A DNA stretch of 64,000 nucleotides, taken from positions 54,712-118,711 of the forward strand of contig NZ_JACVPB010000007.1 in assembly GCF_018882085.1 (NCBI RefSeq), given 5' to 3'. How positions within the stretch are numbered: position 1 is the stretch's first letter; every line of letters begins with the position of its first letter. The notes beneath the pieces are model-generated. The model was given only the letters and a program-made list of their open reading frames with translations, was not told the DNA's origin and searched no databases. Shown here one piece after another: positions 16,537-25,330 of this stretch. Made by a program: the position numbers and the translations under genes. The stretch is from Polynucleobacter sp. AP-Reno-20A-A9 (GTDB taxonomy: Bacteria; Pseudomonadota; Gammaproteobacteria; Burkholderiales; Burkholderiaceae).

Positions 16537-17742
16537 ATGAATCCCGGCAAAGCCTTTAGAACCCTACTGCTGTACCGCATCGGCGCAACCCTAAGCTATC
16601 AAATTACGATGGTAGCGGTAGGCTGGCATCTTTACGAAATCACCAATAGCGTAGTGTCACTCGGTCTGATTGGTCTCGCAGAACTCATTCCCTACTTTGC
16701 ATTGGCTCTATATTCAGGCCATGCGGTTGATCACTACTCCCGAAAATGGATTGCTGCAATCGCCTGCCTCATTCATATTGCGGTCGGATTATTTTTAATG
16801 GTCATCGCATTGGGTTGGCTTACACCACCGATACCATTGATTTACACCGCGGTGGCATTTATTGGAATCGGACGTGCTTTATTAAGACCTTCTTATCAAG
16901 CGCTTTTCGGACAAATCATTCCAAGAGATCAACTGCCGCGTTACACCGCTTATGCATCTTCAGCTTTTCAGATTTGCGTAGTGGCTGGCCCAGGACTAGG
17001 TGGACTCATGATTGGCTTTGCTGGCCTTGAGTGGACGTATTTACTTGCCGCCTTCTGTGGCGCAGTCGGTTTATATGGAATTACTTTCATTACCGCTGTC
17101 CAAGAGAAATCGAGCAGTTTATCTAAGCACTTTCTCAAGAGCTTTTTAGAAGGCTTTCATTACGTCAGAAAACATGAACTCATTTTGAGCATCATGGCAC
17201 TCGATATGTTTGCCGTACTCTTCGGTGGTGCAGTCTCTATTCTTCCAGCCTTTGTGAAGGAGGTGCTCAATGCAGGCCCGGAAACCCTGGGTATATTGCG
17301 TACAGCGCCGGCGGCTGGAGCGGTACTTACCGGAATCTACCTAGCTCGACGACCTGTGTTGAATGACTCAGGAAAATATCTTCTGATGTCAGTAGCTGGA
17401 TTTGGTGCGGCGATTATCGCCTTTGGAATCTCCAGTAATTTATGGCTCTGCGCATTCTTTCTGTTTATTTCTGGATGCTTTGATTCGATATCAGTAGTGA
17501 TTCGGGGCAGCATCATGCAGCTCACTACACCAGATCATATGCGCGGCAGAATTAGCGCCATTAATGGTATCTTCATTGGCTCATCAAATGAATTAGGTGC
17601 GCTTGAGTCTGGCATTGCTGCCAGCATGATCGGTTTAGTGCCGTCCATCATATTTGGCGGGGTTGCGACGATTGCTGTCGTCCTAATTACTTATCGACTC
17701 GCCCCGCACCTTGGCAAACTGCATTTGAAAGATATTTCTTAG
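16537..17742 (+). CDS. MFS transporter (Enterobactin-exporter EntS-like family)
   Basis: Major facilitator of 401 residues with about 12 membrane helices. LLYRIGATLSYQITMVAVGW and HAVDHYSRKWIAAIAC resemble the EntS/MFS_3 exporter branch, and TPDHMRGRISAINGIFIG in the C-half is typical of it. GGAGGG lies five bases before the ATG. Only 43 bases separate it from the divergent cytochrome b gene. The cargo is unknown; no siderophore synthesis genes are visible. Confidence 0.85.
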   Translation: MNPGKAFRTLLLYRIGATLSYQITMVAVGWHLYEITNSVVSLGLIGLAELIPYFALALYSGHAVDHYSRKWIAAIACLIHIAVGLFLMVIALGWLTPPIPLIYTAVAFIGIGRALLRPSYQALFGQIIPRDQLPRYTAYASSAFQICVVAGPGLGGLMIGFAGLEWTYLLAAFCGAVGLYGITFITAVQEKSSSLSKHFLKSFLEGFHYVRKHELILSIMALDMFAVLFGGAVSILPAFVKEVLNAGPETLGILRTAPAAGAVLTGIYLARRPVLNDSGKYLLMSVAGFGAAIIAFGISSNLWLCAFFLFISGCFDSISVVIRGSIMQLTTPDHMRGRISAINGIFIGSSNELGALESGIAASMIGLVPSIIFGGVATIAVVLITYRLAPHLGKLHLKDIS

Positions 17743-17764
17743 CTACCGACTTAACTACTGGTTG

Positions 17765-18706
17765 CTATTTAATTTCAGGAAGATCTTTCTGAATAATCTT
17801 CAGCCCAGCACGCAATGCTTTTTGATAACGTTCACGTTCAGCCTTAATCGTTTCAGCAGTCCAAGTAAAGAAGCCTTCGCCGGTTTTCATACCAAACTTG
17901 CCGCTAGCAATACGGTCACTCAAGCACTTCGCTATCGTTGGTGAGTTGTTTAAGGTTGGGTAAATAGTTGCACCTCCAGCACCGTGCACCTCGAGGCCAG
18001 CATGATCTCGCTGCATGGCTGGGCCTGCCGCAATATAGCGAAAGCCAAAACCAAAACGAACAGCCTTATCAATATCTTCCGGCGTGCAGATGCCTTCATC
18101 AACCATTGAAAAAGCCTCGCGCGATAGAGCATGCTGCAAACGATTTGCCAAAAATCCTGGAAGATCTTTTTTAACAGTAACTGGCACCATGCCACATGCA
18201 GTCATCAAACGGGAGAGGCTTTCACCCACCATCGGCGAAGTCTTCGCACCATAGACTACCTCTACACAAGGCACTAAATGGGCGGGCATAAAGAAATGTA
18301 AACCAATCATGCGAGCCGCTGTTTTGAGGCCGTTGGCAATTTCACTAATTGGGAAGCTCGTACTATTGCTCGCCAATACCGCTTCAGGCTTTGCATATTG
18401 CTCTAGCTTGGTAAATAACTCGCGCTTGATGTCTAAACGTTCTGGTACACACTCAATCACCAAATCAATATCAGACCAATCCACCTCTTCGAGCGAACCG
18501 GCAACAGACAACAAATGAATGCGATGCTCATAACCAAGATCCGTCATGGTGTTTGCAAAGTAATCAGGCAAGAGGGCTCGCCGCTCTGTAGTAGGCTCAA
18601 CCACTTGGACCGCACAGCCACCGCGCGCACAAACGGCAGCAACGTCTGCACCCATAGTGCCGCCACCGACAATGACTACCTTGGTTTCAGCTGGGGTAAA
18701 TAACAT
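17765..18706 (-). CDS. 3-hydroxyacyl-CoA dehydrogenase family protein (possibly L-gulonate dehydrogenase-like)
   Basis: NAD-dependent dehydrogenase of 313 residues. The N-terminal Rossmann site is VVIVGGGTMGADVAAVCARGG; SNSTSFPISEIA and IGLHFFMPAHLVPCVEVVYG belong to the 3HCDH family, with catalytic His in the latter. Length and single NAD plus C-terminal domain also fit lambda-crystallin/L-gulonate 3-dehydrogenases. It lies divergent from a hydroxyacid dehydrogenase, aldolase and TRAP genes, so a sugar-acid substrate is as likely as an acyl-CoA. AGGAGAG precedes the ATG. Confidence 0.85.
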   Translation of the reverse strand: MLFTPAETKVVIVGGGTMGADVAAVCARGGCAVQVVEPTTERRALLPDYFANTMTDLGYEHRIHLLSVAGSLEEVDWSDIDLVIECVPERLDIKRELFTKLEQYAKPEAVLASNSTSFPISEIANGLKTAARMIGLHFFMPAHLVPCVEVVYGAKTSPMVGESLSRLMTACGMVPVTVKKDLPGFLANRLQHALSREAFSMVDEGICTPEDIDKAVRFGFGFRYIAAGPAMQRDHAGLEVHGAGGATIYPTLNNSPTIAKCLSDRIASGKFGMKTGEGFFTWTAETIKAERERYQKALRAGLKIIQKDLPEIK

Positions 18707-18791
18707 GAATACTCTCCTAAAAGGGGAAGGACTTTTAATGAAAAATCCTCTTACAATGGGGTCATTATTTCAATAAAAAAGTTAGTGAGAC

Positions 18792-19721
18792 ATGATCCCC
18801 GTCAATTCGGTGCTACAGGTTGGCCATTTCCCTGAAATTATGCAGGCAGAAATAGATCGGCGCTTTACCCCCCTCCATCATCCTGATCCACAAGCGCCCG
18901 CCCCTGCCGGTAACTTTCAGGCGATTTTGATTCGCTCCAACACCAAGTTGCCCGAGGCCCTGGTTAAACAGATTCCTAGCATTCGCATGGTTGCTACTTG
19001 TGGAGTTGGCTATGACAACCTTCCTTTGGCTTATTTGAAAGAACAAGGTATTAAGGCAAGCAATACTCCTGGTGTTCTTAATGATGCCGTATGCGAACTG
19101 GCTATTGGCATGATGCTCGCCCTACTTCGCCAACTACCCGAGGCTCAGGCATACGTTAAAAGCACCGCTTGGTCAAAAGCGCCCTTTAGACTCACCACCA
19201 CCTTGGCTGGTAAACGAGTGGGTATCGCTGGCATGGGTCGTATTGGGCAAGACCTTGCGAAACGTTTAGAACCATTCAAGGTCGAGATAGCGTATTCAGG
19301 GCCCAATAAAAAATCTTTGCCCTATGCCTATTACCCAGATGTTCAGGAATTAGCCAAGGCCTGTGACCTCTTATTTTTAGCTTGCCCAGCTACCCCGGAT
19401 ACGGACAAGATGGTTGATGCCAAGGTTCTAGAGGCTTTAGGGCCATCTGGGTATTTAATCAACATTGCCCGAGGAAATGTGGTGAACGAGGAAGCACTTT
19501 TATATGCGCTGCAACATAAAAAGATTGCTGGTGCGGCTTTAGATGTTTTTGAGAACGAACCTAACCCAAGTCATGAATTTTTAACGCTTGATAATGTATT
19601 GTTAACACCGCATATTGGGAGCGCTACCTCGGAAACACGGATAGCTATGACCAACTTAGCCGTAGATAATTTAGAAGCCTTCTTTAATCACCAAACACTT
19701 CCATCTGAAGTAAATAACTAA
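18792..19721 (+). CDS. D-isomer-specific 2-hydroxyacid dehydrogenase
   Basis: NAD(P)-dependent reductase of 309 residues, of the glyoxylate/hydroxypyruvate reductase type. The nucleotide site is GMGRIG (147-152), and the catalytic set is R227, E256 and H274 in NIARGNVV, DVFENEPN and LTPHIGSA. The gene is 13 bases before the DHDPS-family aldolase and is the first of a four-gene run ending with the TRAP permease. It could reduce tartronate semialdehyde, hydroxypyruvate or glyoxylate released by the aldolase; this is inference. Confidence 0.9.
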   Translation: MIPVNSVLQVGHFPEIMQAEIDRRFTPLHHPDPQAPAPAGNFQAILIRSNTKLPEALVKQIPSIRMVATCGVGYDNLPLAYLKEQGIKASNTPGVLNDAVCELAIGMMLALLRQLPEAQAYVKSTAWSKAPFRLTTTLAGKRVGIAGMGRIGQDLAKRLEPFKVEIAYSGPNKKSLPYAYYPDVQELAKACDLLFLACPATPDTDKMVDAKVLEALGPSGYLINIARGNVVNEEALLYALQHKKIAGAALDVFENEPNPSHEFLTLDNVLLTPHIGSATSETRIAMTNLAVDNLEAFFNHQTLPSEVNN

Positions 19722-19734
19722 AAACGGAGCCAGC

Positions 19735-20661
19735 ATGACGATTTCTCTGCACCCTTCCACCTTGCCAGCGGTGTTATCCCCTGTCATTACACCATTTAAG
19801 GCGGACGGCAGTCCAGATGCTCCCAAGTTATTAAAGCAATGCCAATGGCTAGAAGCTAATGGTGTTGGGCAGGCCATCTTTGGTACGAATTCAGAAGCAA
19901 ACTCGATGTCGGCTCCGCAGAAGATGAGCACCTTAACAGCATTAGTAGAGGGCGGATTAAATCCTGGGCACTTGATGCCAGGTACCGGCGCAACATCGAT
20001 CGATGCCACAGTGAATATGACGCGTCACGCCGTCAACCATAAGTGTGCGGGCGTATTAATGTTGCCACCGTTCTATTACAAAGACGTCACTGATGATGGC
20101 CTATTCGCTTACTTTTCCGAAGTGATTCAAAAAGTAGGTAGTGCAGCTCTACAGATTTATATCTACAACATTCCACCCGTTACTAAGGTGAACTTAAGCC
20201 TCTCTTTACTTGAGCGCTTAGCAAAAGAATATCCAAAGACCGTTGTAGGCATGAAAGATAGTTCTGGCGATTGGGCTTATACGGAATCAGTCATTAAATT
20301 ACTAGCTCCTTCAGGATTCCGCGTCTATGCGGGTAGCGAAGTATTCCTCTTGCGTGCCTTGCGCGCTGGTGGTGTTGGCTGCATCTCTGCTACTGCCAAC
20401 GTCAATCCAAAAGCAATTGCTGATTTGGCGGCGAATTGGAAAGAATCAAATGCCGATGATCGTCAAGCAAGCTTGGATCAAGTACGCGGAATTTTTGCCA
20501 AGTATCAAATGATTGCAGGCATGAAGACTGCCGTAGCCCATTACACCAAGGATTCTGAGTGGCTCAGAGTGCGCCCACCATTGATGCAGTTAAGCGCTGA
20601 GCAACAAGCGCAACTGCTCAGCGAGCTGAAAGCGATTAACTTCAGCATGCCAGGTTTGTAA
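19735..20661 (+). CDS. Dihydrodipicolinate synthase family aldolase
   Basis: Class I pyruvate aldolase fold (DHDPS/NAL superfamily), 308 residues. The Schiff-base Lys is K174 in VGMKDSSGD and the catalytic Tyr is Y144 in IYIYNIPPVT. The usual GTTGE loop reads GTNSEA (50-55), which departs from true DapA. With transport and sugar-acid genes around it, a keto-deoxy-acid aldolase or dehydratase role is more likely than lysine synthesis. GGAGCC lies before the ATG. Confidence 0.9.
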   Translation: MTISLHPSTLPAVLSPVITPFKADGSPDAPKLLKQCQWLEANGVGQAIFGTNSEANSMSAPQKMSTLTALVEGGLNPGHLMPGTGATSIDATVNMTRHAVNHKCAGVLMLPPFYYKDVTDDGLFAYFSEVIQKVGSAALQIYIYNIPPVTKVNLSLSLLERLAKEYPKTVVGMKDSSGDWAYTESVIKLLAPSGFRVYAGSEVFLLRALRAGGVGCISATANVNPKAIADLAANWKESNADDRQASLDQVRGIFAKYQMIAGMKTAVAHYTKDSEWLRVRPPLMQLSAEQQAQLLSELKAINFSMPGL

Positions 20662-20689
20662 TTTACAAAAAAATAATTAGGAGACAACA

Positions 20690-21640
20690 ATGAAACTACT
20701 TAAAGCCATTGCCTTATCGCTTAGCCTTCTTTGCGCGAGTGTTAGCGCCCAAAACATCTCTATCGCAACTGGCGGTACAGGTGGCGTGTACTACCCTATG
20801 GGTGGTGGTCTCGCTTCCGTTCTATCAAGCAAGGTGCCTGGGATGTCCGCTACCGCAGAAGTGACTGGAGGCTCGGTAGATAACCTAAACCTCATCGGTA
20901 CAGGCAAGCCCTATGTTGGCTTCTCTATGGCTGATGCCGCTAAAGATGCGCAGATTGGAGAGGGTAAGTTTGCCGGGAAAAAAGTTGATCTGCGTACCCT
21001 CGTGGTTCTTTATCCAAATCTGATGCACGTAGTAACCGTCGATTCCACTGGCATCAAGTCTATGAAAGACCTCAAGGGCAAGCGTATTAGCACTGGCTCC
21101 CCTGGTAGCGCAACAGAAGTCATGGCGTTTCGCTTGCTGGAAGCTGCTGGTATTGACAAGGATAAAGATGTCAAGCGTGAGCGTTTAAGCGTGGCTGAAT
21201 CTGTCAATGCCGTGAAAGATCGTAAGATTGATGCTTTCTTCTGGGTTGGCGGCCTTCCGACTGCAGCCGTAACTGATTTAGCCAATAGTCCTGGCATGAA
21301 AATTGTCATGGTAGACACCTCCGATGAGGTGCCCATCATGAATAAGAAATATGGCAATTTGTATTTCACGGCCATTATTCCTAAAGCCATGTACAGCGGT
21401 ATGGCCAAAGACAATAAGGTTGCAGCAGTTGCTAATATCTTAGTAGTGAATGCCAACATGCCTGATGATCAAGCTTATAAGATTGTCAAAACCATGTTTG
21501 AAAACAAGCTTGATCTGGTCCGCACGCATCAGGAATACATGAACGTCAGCTTGGAAAACCAAAAAACAAAAGCAACCCCGGTTGACTTTCATCAAGGCGC
21601 ACTCAAGTACTTCAAGGAAAAGAACGTCAAACTAAATTAA
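20690..21640 (+). CDS. TAXI family TRAP transporter solute-binding protein
   Basis: Periplasmic receptor of the TAXI subclass of TRAP transporters, 316 residues with a signal peptide ending SVSAQ. Hallmarks are ISIATGGTGGVYYPMGGGLA directly after cleavage, and ISTGSPGSATEVMAFRLLEA. AGGAGACAAC precedes the ATG. The fused TRAP permease follows 97 bases downstream, past a hairpin. The ligand is predicted to be the sugar acid or other carboxylate broken down by the flanking enzymes. Confidence 0.94.
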   Translation: MKLLKAIALSLSLLCASVSAQNISIATGGTGGVYYPMGGGLASVLSSKVPGMSATAEVTGGSVDNLNLIGTGKPYVGFSMADAAKDAQIGEGKFAGKKVDLRTLVVLYPNLMHVVTVDSTGIKSMKDLKGKRISTGSPGSATEVMAFRLLEAAGIDKDKDVKRERLSVAESVNAVKDRKIDAFFWVGGLPTAAVTDLANSPGMKIVMVDTSDEVPIMNKKYGNLYFTAIIPKAMYSGMAKDNKVAAVANILVVNANMPDDQAYKIVKTMFENKLDLVRTHQEYMNVSLENQKTKATPVDFHQGALKYFKEKNVKLN

Positions 21641-21655
21641 GTTGACGTTCTATCG

Positions 21656-21685
21656 GGGGTGAGTAAATCTCACCCCTTTTGTTTT
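21656..21685 (+). terminator. Intra-operon terminator/attenuator between receptor and permease
   Basis: GGGGTGAG (21656-21663) and CTCACCCC (21669-21676) make a perfect eight-base stem around TAAAT, followed by TTTTGTTTT. It has all the marks of an intrinsic terminator, but sits between the TAXI receptor and its permease. Partial readthrough would give more receptor than permease. Confidence 0.8.
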
Positions 21686-21737
21686 ACGGTAGTGGAAAAA
21701 TAAAGCAGTGCATAAAAATTAATACAGAGGTTGAGAC

Positions 21738-23750
21738 ATGAATCAAAACGTTATCGATAACGAAACCCAAGAAAAACTAGACGCCTTTATCAAGCAAGAA
21801 GAAGGCGATTCCAATGACTACAAGGGGCTGCTAGCCAAATTTATTACACTAGTGGCGGTAGGCATGTCACTCTTTCATTTATATGCCGCCTATTCGATTG
21901 TGCCAACACAAGAGTTGCGAGTCATTCACGTTGCTCTGGTTTTATTTTTAGTATTCCTAAGTTTTCCCATTGCTGCTCGATTTAAAAACAAGCTTATGCC
22001 CTGGGATATCGTCTGCGCACTCGTCTCGGTAGCCATCGCGTATTACATTCTGAGTGGTGGCGACGACTTTATGGACCGCAATACTGCGCCCAACTCTACG
22101 GATGTCATGGTAGGTATTGCATTAATTATTCTGATTTTAGAAAGCGTACGAAGAACCAATGGCATGATCTTGGTCACAGTGACCGTTCTGTTTCTGCTCT
22201 ATGCGTTATTTGGTAACTACTTACCAGCACCCTGGACTCACAAAGGTTATGGCCTTGATCGTTTAGTCGGGTATATGTATATGACTCTTGAGGGCATCTA
22301 TGGCACTGCTGTTGATGTTTCTGCAACCCTCATCATTCTTTTCACTATCTTCGGCGCCTTCTTGCAATTTACTGGCGCAGGAAAATTCTTTATTGATTTC
22401 TCATTCGCAGCAATGGGTGGAAAATCTTCTGGGGTTGGTAGAACTATCGTGATGTCCTCCTTCTTGCTTGGTGGGCCATCTGGATCAGGTGTTGCGACCA
22501 CTGTTACTGTTGGCTCAGTTGCAGCCCCTATGCTGGATAAAGTGGGTTACGAGAAAAATGCTGCCGGCGGACTTTTGGCGGCAGGCGGTCTTGGCGCCAT
22601 CATCTCACCTCCAGTATTGGGTGCGGCCGCATTCCTGATTGCGGATTTTCTCAAGATCTCCTATTTGGATGTGTTGCTAATGGCAACCATCCCAACTATT
22701 CTTTTTTATCTTGGCTTATTTGTGATGGTAGAAATTGATGTACGCAAATATGGCATGAAAAACATTCACTTTGAGTCCGCTGAAACAGCCTGGCAACTCA
22801 CCAAGAAATATTGGTTCCACTTTTTCTCCCTGATCTCCATTGTGGTGTTTATGTTGATGGGCTTCTCTCCTGTCATGTCCGTATTCTGGGCAACAGTAGT
22901 TTCGGCTCTATCAAGCATGTTGCGTGAAGATACCGCCATCATTCCTTGGGCGTGGTTTAAGGGCAAAGAACCTATTCTGTCTGGCCTATATAACTCCAAT
23001 CTGACTAAAGCCCTTGCATCCGGCTCAACTGGCGTTTTGGCAATTGCTGCTACCTGCGCTGGCGCAGGCCTGATAGTGGGTACCGTTACCTTAACTGGTC
23101 TTGGTCTGAAATTTAGCTCAATTGTGATTCAGTACGCTGGCGGCTCACTCTTGCTAACAACTATCTTTACCGCCCTCGTAGTTTGGGTAGTTGGTCTTGC
23201 TGTTCCAGTAACGGCCTCTTACATCATTTGCGCGGTGATTGCAGCGCCTGCCTTGATCAATTTAGGCGTCCCTGCATTTGCTGCTCATATGTTTATCTTC
23301 TACTACGCCGTACTTTCTGAAGTATCCCCACCGACCGCACTCTCGCCATTTGCAGCGGCTGCGATTTGTAAAGGCAATCCCTATAAGACCACTTTGCAAA
23401 CTTGGAAGTATGTTGCTCCAGCCATTCTGGTTCCATTCATGTTTGTTTTAGATAAGTCAGGCGTCAGCCTGTTGTTGATGGGATCAACCAGCGCTCTAGA
23501 GCAAGCAGACTGGATGCAAATTGCTTGGGTATCCTTTACAGCAGTTGTTGGGATTATTTGCTTAGCCGGCGGACTACAAGGTTGGTTCATTGAGAAAACC
23601 AAGATCTTTGAACGCATCATCATGGTGATCTCAGGAGTTGCGCTTGCCTACCCATCCACAGAGGCAGACTTAGTTGGATTTGTTGGGTTTGGTTTGGTTC
23701 TGGTGACCCAAACGATTACCCATTTCAAACTCAACCCTAGATCTTCTTAA
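21738..23750 (+). CDS. TRAP transporter fused permease (4TM-12TM)
   Basis: Single-chain membrane component of a TAXI-type TRAP transporter, 670 residues. It joins the small DctQ-like part (about 1-190) with the large DctM-like part. Signature stretches are SSFLLGGPSGSGVATTVTVG near 240, GGLGAIISPPVLGAAAF near 290 and YYAVLSEVSPPTALSPFAAA near 530. Uptake is driven by a sodium or proton gradient. It is the only transporter membrane partner in the window for any of the seven TctC or TAXI receptors. A bidirectional terminator follows. Confidence 0.93.
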   Translation: MNQNVIDNETQEKLDAFIKQEEGDSNDYKGLLAKFITLVAVGMSLFHLYAAYSIVPTQELRVIHVALVLFLVFLSFPIAARFKNKLMPWDIVCALVSVAIAYYILSGGDDFMDRNTAPNSTDVMVGIALIILILESVRRTNGMILVTVTVLFLLYALFGNYLPAPWTHKGYGLDRLVGYMYMTLEGIYGTAVDVSATLIILFTIFGAFLQFTGAGKFFIDFSFAAMGGKSSGVGRTIVMSSFLLGGPSGSGVATTVTVGSVAAPMLDKVGYEKNAAGGLLAAGGLGAIISPPVLGAAAFLIADFLKISYLDVLLMATIPTILFYLGLFVMVEIDVRKYGMKNIHFESAETAWQLTKKYWFHFFSLISIVVFMLMGFSPVMSVFWATVVSALSSMLREDTAIIPWAWFKGKEPILSGLYNSNLTKALASGSTGVLAIAATCAGAGLIVGTVTLTGLGLKFSSIVIQYAGGSLLLTTIFTALVVWVVGLAVPVTASYIICAVIAAPALINLGVPAFAAHMFIFYYAVLSEVSPPTALSPFAAAAICKGNPYKTTLQTWKYVAPAILVPFMFVLDKSGVSLLLMGSTSALEQADWMQIAWVSFTAVVGIICLAGGLQGWFIEKTKIFERIIMVISGVALAYPSTEADLVGFVGFGLVLVTQTITHFKLNPRSS

Positions 23751-23784
23751 GGCGCACCTGATAAGAGGATAAATCTAATCTTCA

Positions 23785-23820
23785 AAACAATAAGGCCCGC
23801 TAAAGCGGGCCTTATTGTTT
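23785..23820. terminator. Bidirectional intrinsic terminator
   Basis: A perfect 16-base inverted repeat (23785-23800 and 23805-23820) with a TAAA loop. The core is GGCCCGC/GCGGGCC flanked by AAACAATAA and TTATTGTTT, giving U-rich tails on both strands. It separates the convergent TRAP permease and enolase-superfamily genes. Confidence 0.93.
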
Positions 23821-23836
23821 ATAGCAATTGCTCAAC

Positions 23837-24970
23837 TTAAGAGATCTTGCTCCAAGCAGCTTTACCCGCATACTTCTTCACAGCAGCCTCATCAAACTCA
23901 AATCCTAAGCCGGGGGTTTTATGCAAAATCAAATCCCCATTTTTGAAAGTGAGTTGCTTATTGATCAATCTGCGGAAGTTGAGCACCTGATCATCCAAGA
24001 AGAATTCAACAAAGCGTGCATTGGGTGTGGCCGCCACCAATGGCGCATGCAAATCATGCATCCAGTGCGGACAAACAATGACACCCTTCAAATCAGCATA
24101 CGCAGAAATTCTTCTCCACTCGGTAATCCCGCCACAGACAGCTGCATCTGATTGCAGAATGGCAGCACCACCGGCGTCAATCAACTCTCTAAAACGCCAA
24201 CGTCCCGCCTCCATCTCACCGGTAGCAACATTAATTTTGGTTTGACGTGCTAACGCCGCATGCAAATCAATGGCGTCTGGCGAGAAAGGTTCCTCAATCC
24301 AATAAGGGTTATAAGCCTCAAAGCGACGCACATACTCGAGAGCAGTGGGTAGATCGCGCCAGGCATTATTGGCATCCAGCGTGAGTAATACATCATCACC
24401 TACCGCCTTACGAGCCGCCTTCACACGCGCCTCTTCTTCCGACGGGGATAAGCGCCCTACCTTCATCTTGACCGCCTTAAAGCCCTGCTTTACGTAAGAC
24501 TCCATTTCTTTGCCTAACTTGGCAGGAGTTTTACCCTCAAGATAGTAGCCGCCACTAGCATAGGCCGGCACCCGATCATCCACCACTGAACCTAAATATT
24601 GATGCAAAGGTAAGCCAACTGAGCGCGCATTTAAGTCCCATAAAGCTGTATCCAAAATCGAGATTCCGCGCATTACTGCACCTGCACGACCCTGAAGAAT
24701 GGATTCGTTATACATCTCCATCCAGAGGCCTTCACTGCGGTGACTATTTTGGCCAATAAGTTTTGGCGCTAACAATTGCTCAACAGCAAGCTTAGCAATA
24801 TCTCCGCCGGCACTGCCGACATAACAAAAGCCGATGCCTTCGTTACCATCTTTGCCACGCACTTTTACGAGGCAATAATGACGCTCGGAAACAGTACGGG
24901 TAGAAAATGAAGTGACTTTATCCAATGGTACTGCTACAGAAGCTACTTGGATGGATTCAATAATCGGCAT
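23837..24970 (-). CDS. Mandelate racemase/muconate lactonizing enzyme family protein
   Basis: Enolase-superfamily enzyme of 377 residues, starting at ATG 24970 with AGGAG six bases upstream. Abstraction of the alpha proton of a carboxylate is shown by K168-x-K170 (AVKMKVG), metal ligands near D199 (TLDANN), E226/E227 (WIEEPF) and E252 (ATGEME), and a D275/H302 pair (QSDAAVCGG, CPHWMHD). This set places it in the mandelate racemase subgroup, where most members dehydrate sugar acids. Next to a DHDPS-family aldolase it probably makes a 2-keto-3-deoxy acid. Confidence 0.92.
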   Translation of the reverse strand: MPIIESIQVASVAVPLDKVTSFSTRTVSERHYCLVKVRGKDGNEGIGFCYVGSAGGDIAKLAVEQLLAPKLIGQNSHRSEGLWMEMYNESILQGRAGAVMRGISILDTALWDLNARSVGLPLHQYLGSVVDDRVPAYASGGYYLEGKTPAKLGKEMESYVKQGFKAVKMKVGRLSPSEEEARVKAARKAVGDDVLLTLDANNAWRDLPTALEYVRRFEAYNPYWIEEPFSPDAIDLHAALARQTKINVATGEMEAGRWRFRELIDAGGAAILQSDAAVCGGITEWRRISAYADLKGVIVCPHWMHDLHAPLVAATPNARFVEFFLDDQVLNFRRLINKQLTFKNGDLILHKTPGLGFEFDEAAVKKYAGKAAWSKIS

Positions 24971-25330
24971 CAAAACTCCTTAATCAAAAATTGATTGTAT
25001 CGAGAATTTAATTTACCGGCAGGAGCCCGAGCAAGGAATAATCAACCCATTCCACTACAAATGCTTAAGGTGAAAATGAGCAAAGTTTTTGTCATCCGAA
25101 CAGGCGCTATGAGAATGAGATTCGCAACAGAGTTAATATGCCTCTTCCTTTCCAACATCATTAAGCCGCCAAGCTGTGCGAGGAGTTTGGATAGACGTGC
25201 CAAAACTGGCATTGCTAAGGGATCGGGTTTTAGCGCCTTTCAAGATAGCTCCAGATCAAGATTCAATCTGAATTGCTGCGGTACAGCATATTTATTCAGA
25301 GACGCTCTCACATTATTAGATAATTGAGGG
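24971..25330. other. Intergenic stretch without a supported gene
   Basis: About 360 bases between two divergently oriented genes. An open frame at 24995-25327 exists but its protein is Cys/Arg/Ser-rich without a recognisable fold, and I do not believe it. Part of the stretch must hold the promoters of the enolase-family gene and the M23 peptidase gene. I see no RNA gene, terminator or long repeat. Confidence 0.5.

Noticed and set aside
18740..18778. Twelve-codon frame before the hydroxyacid dehydrogenase
   Set aside because: A purine-rich stretch precedes it, but it is too short and lacks regulatory codon runs to be called a leader peptide.
24995..25327. Open frame of 110 codons before the M23 gene
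   Set aside because: The product is rich in Cys, Arg and Ser with no hydrophobic core or known motif, and it ends three bases before the next start. It looks like a chance frame.
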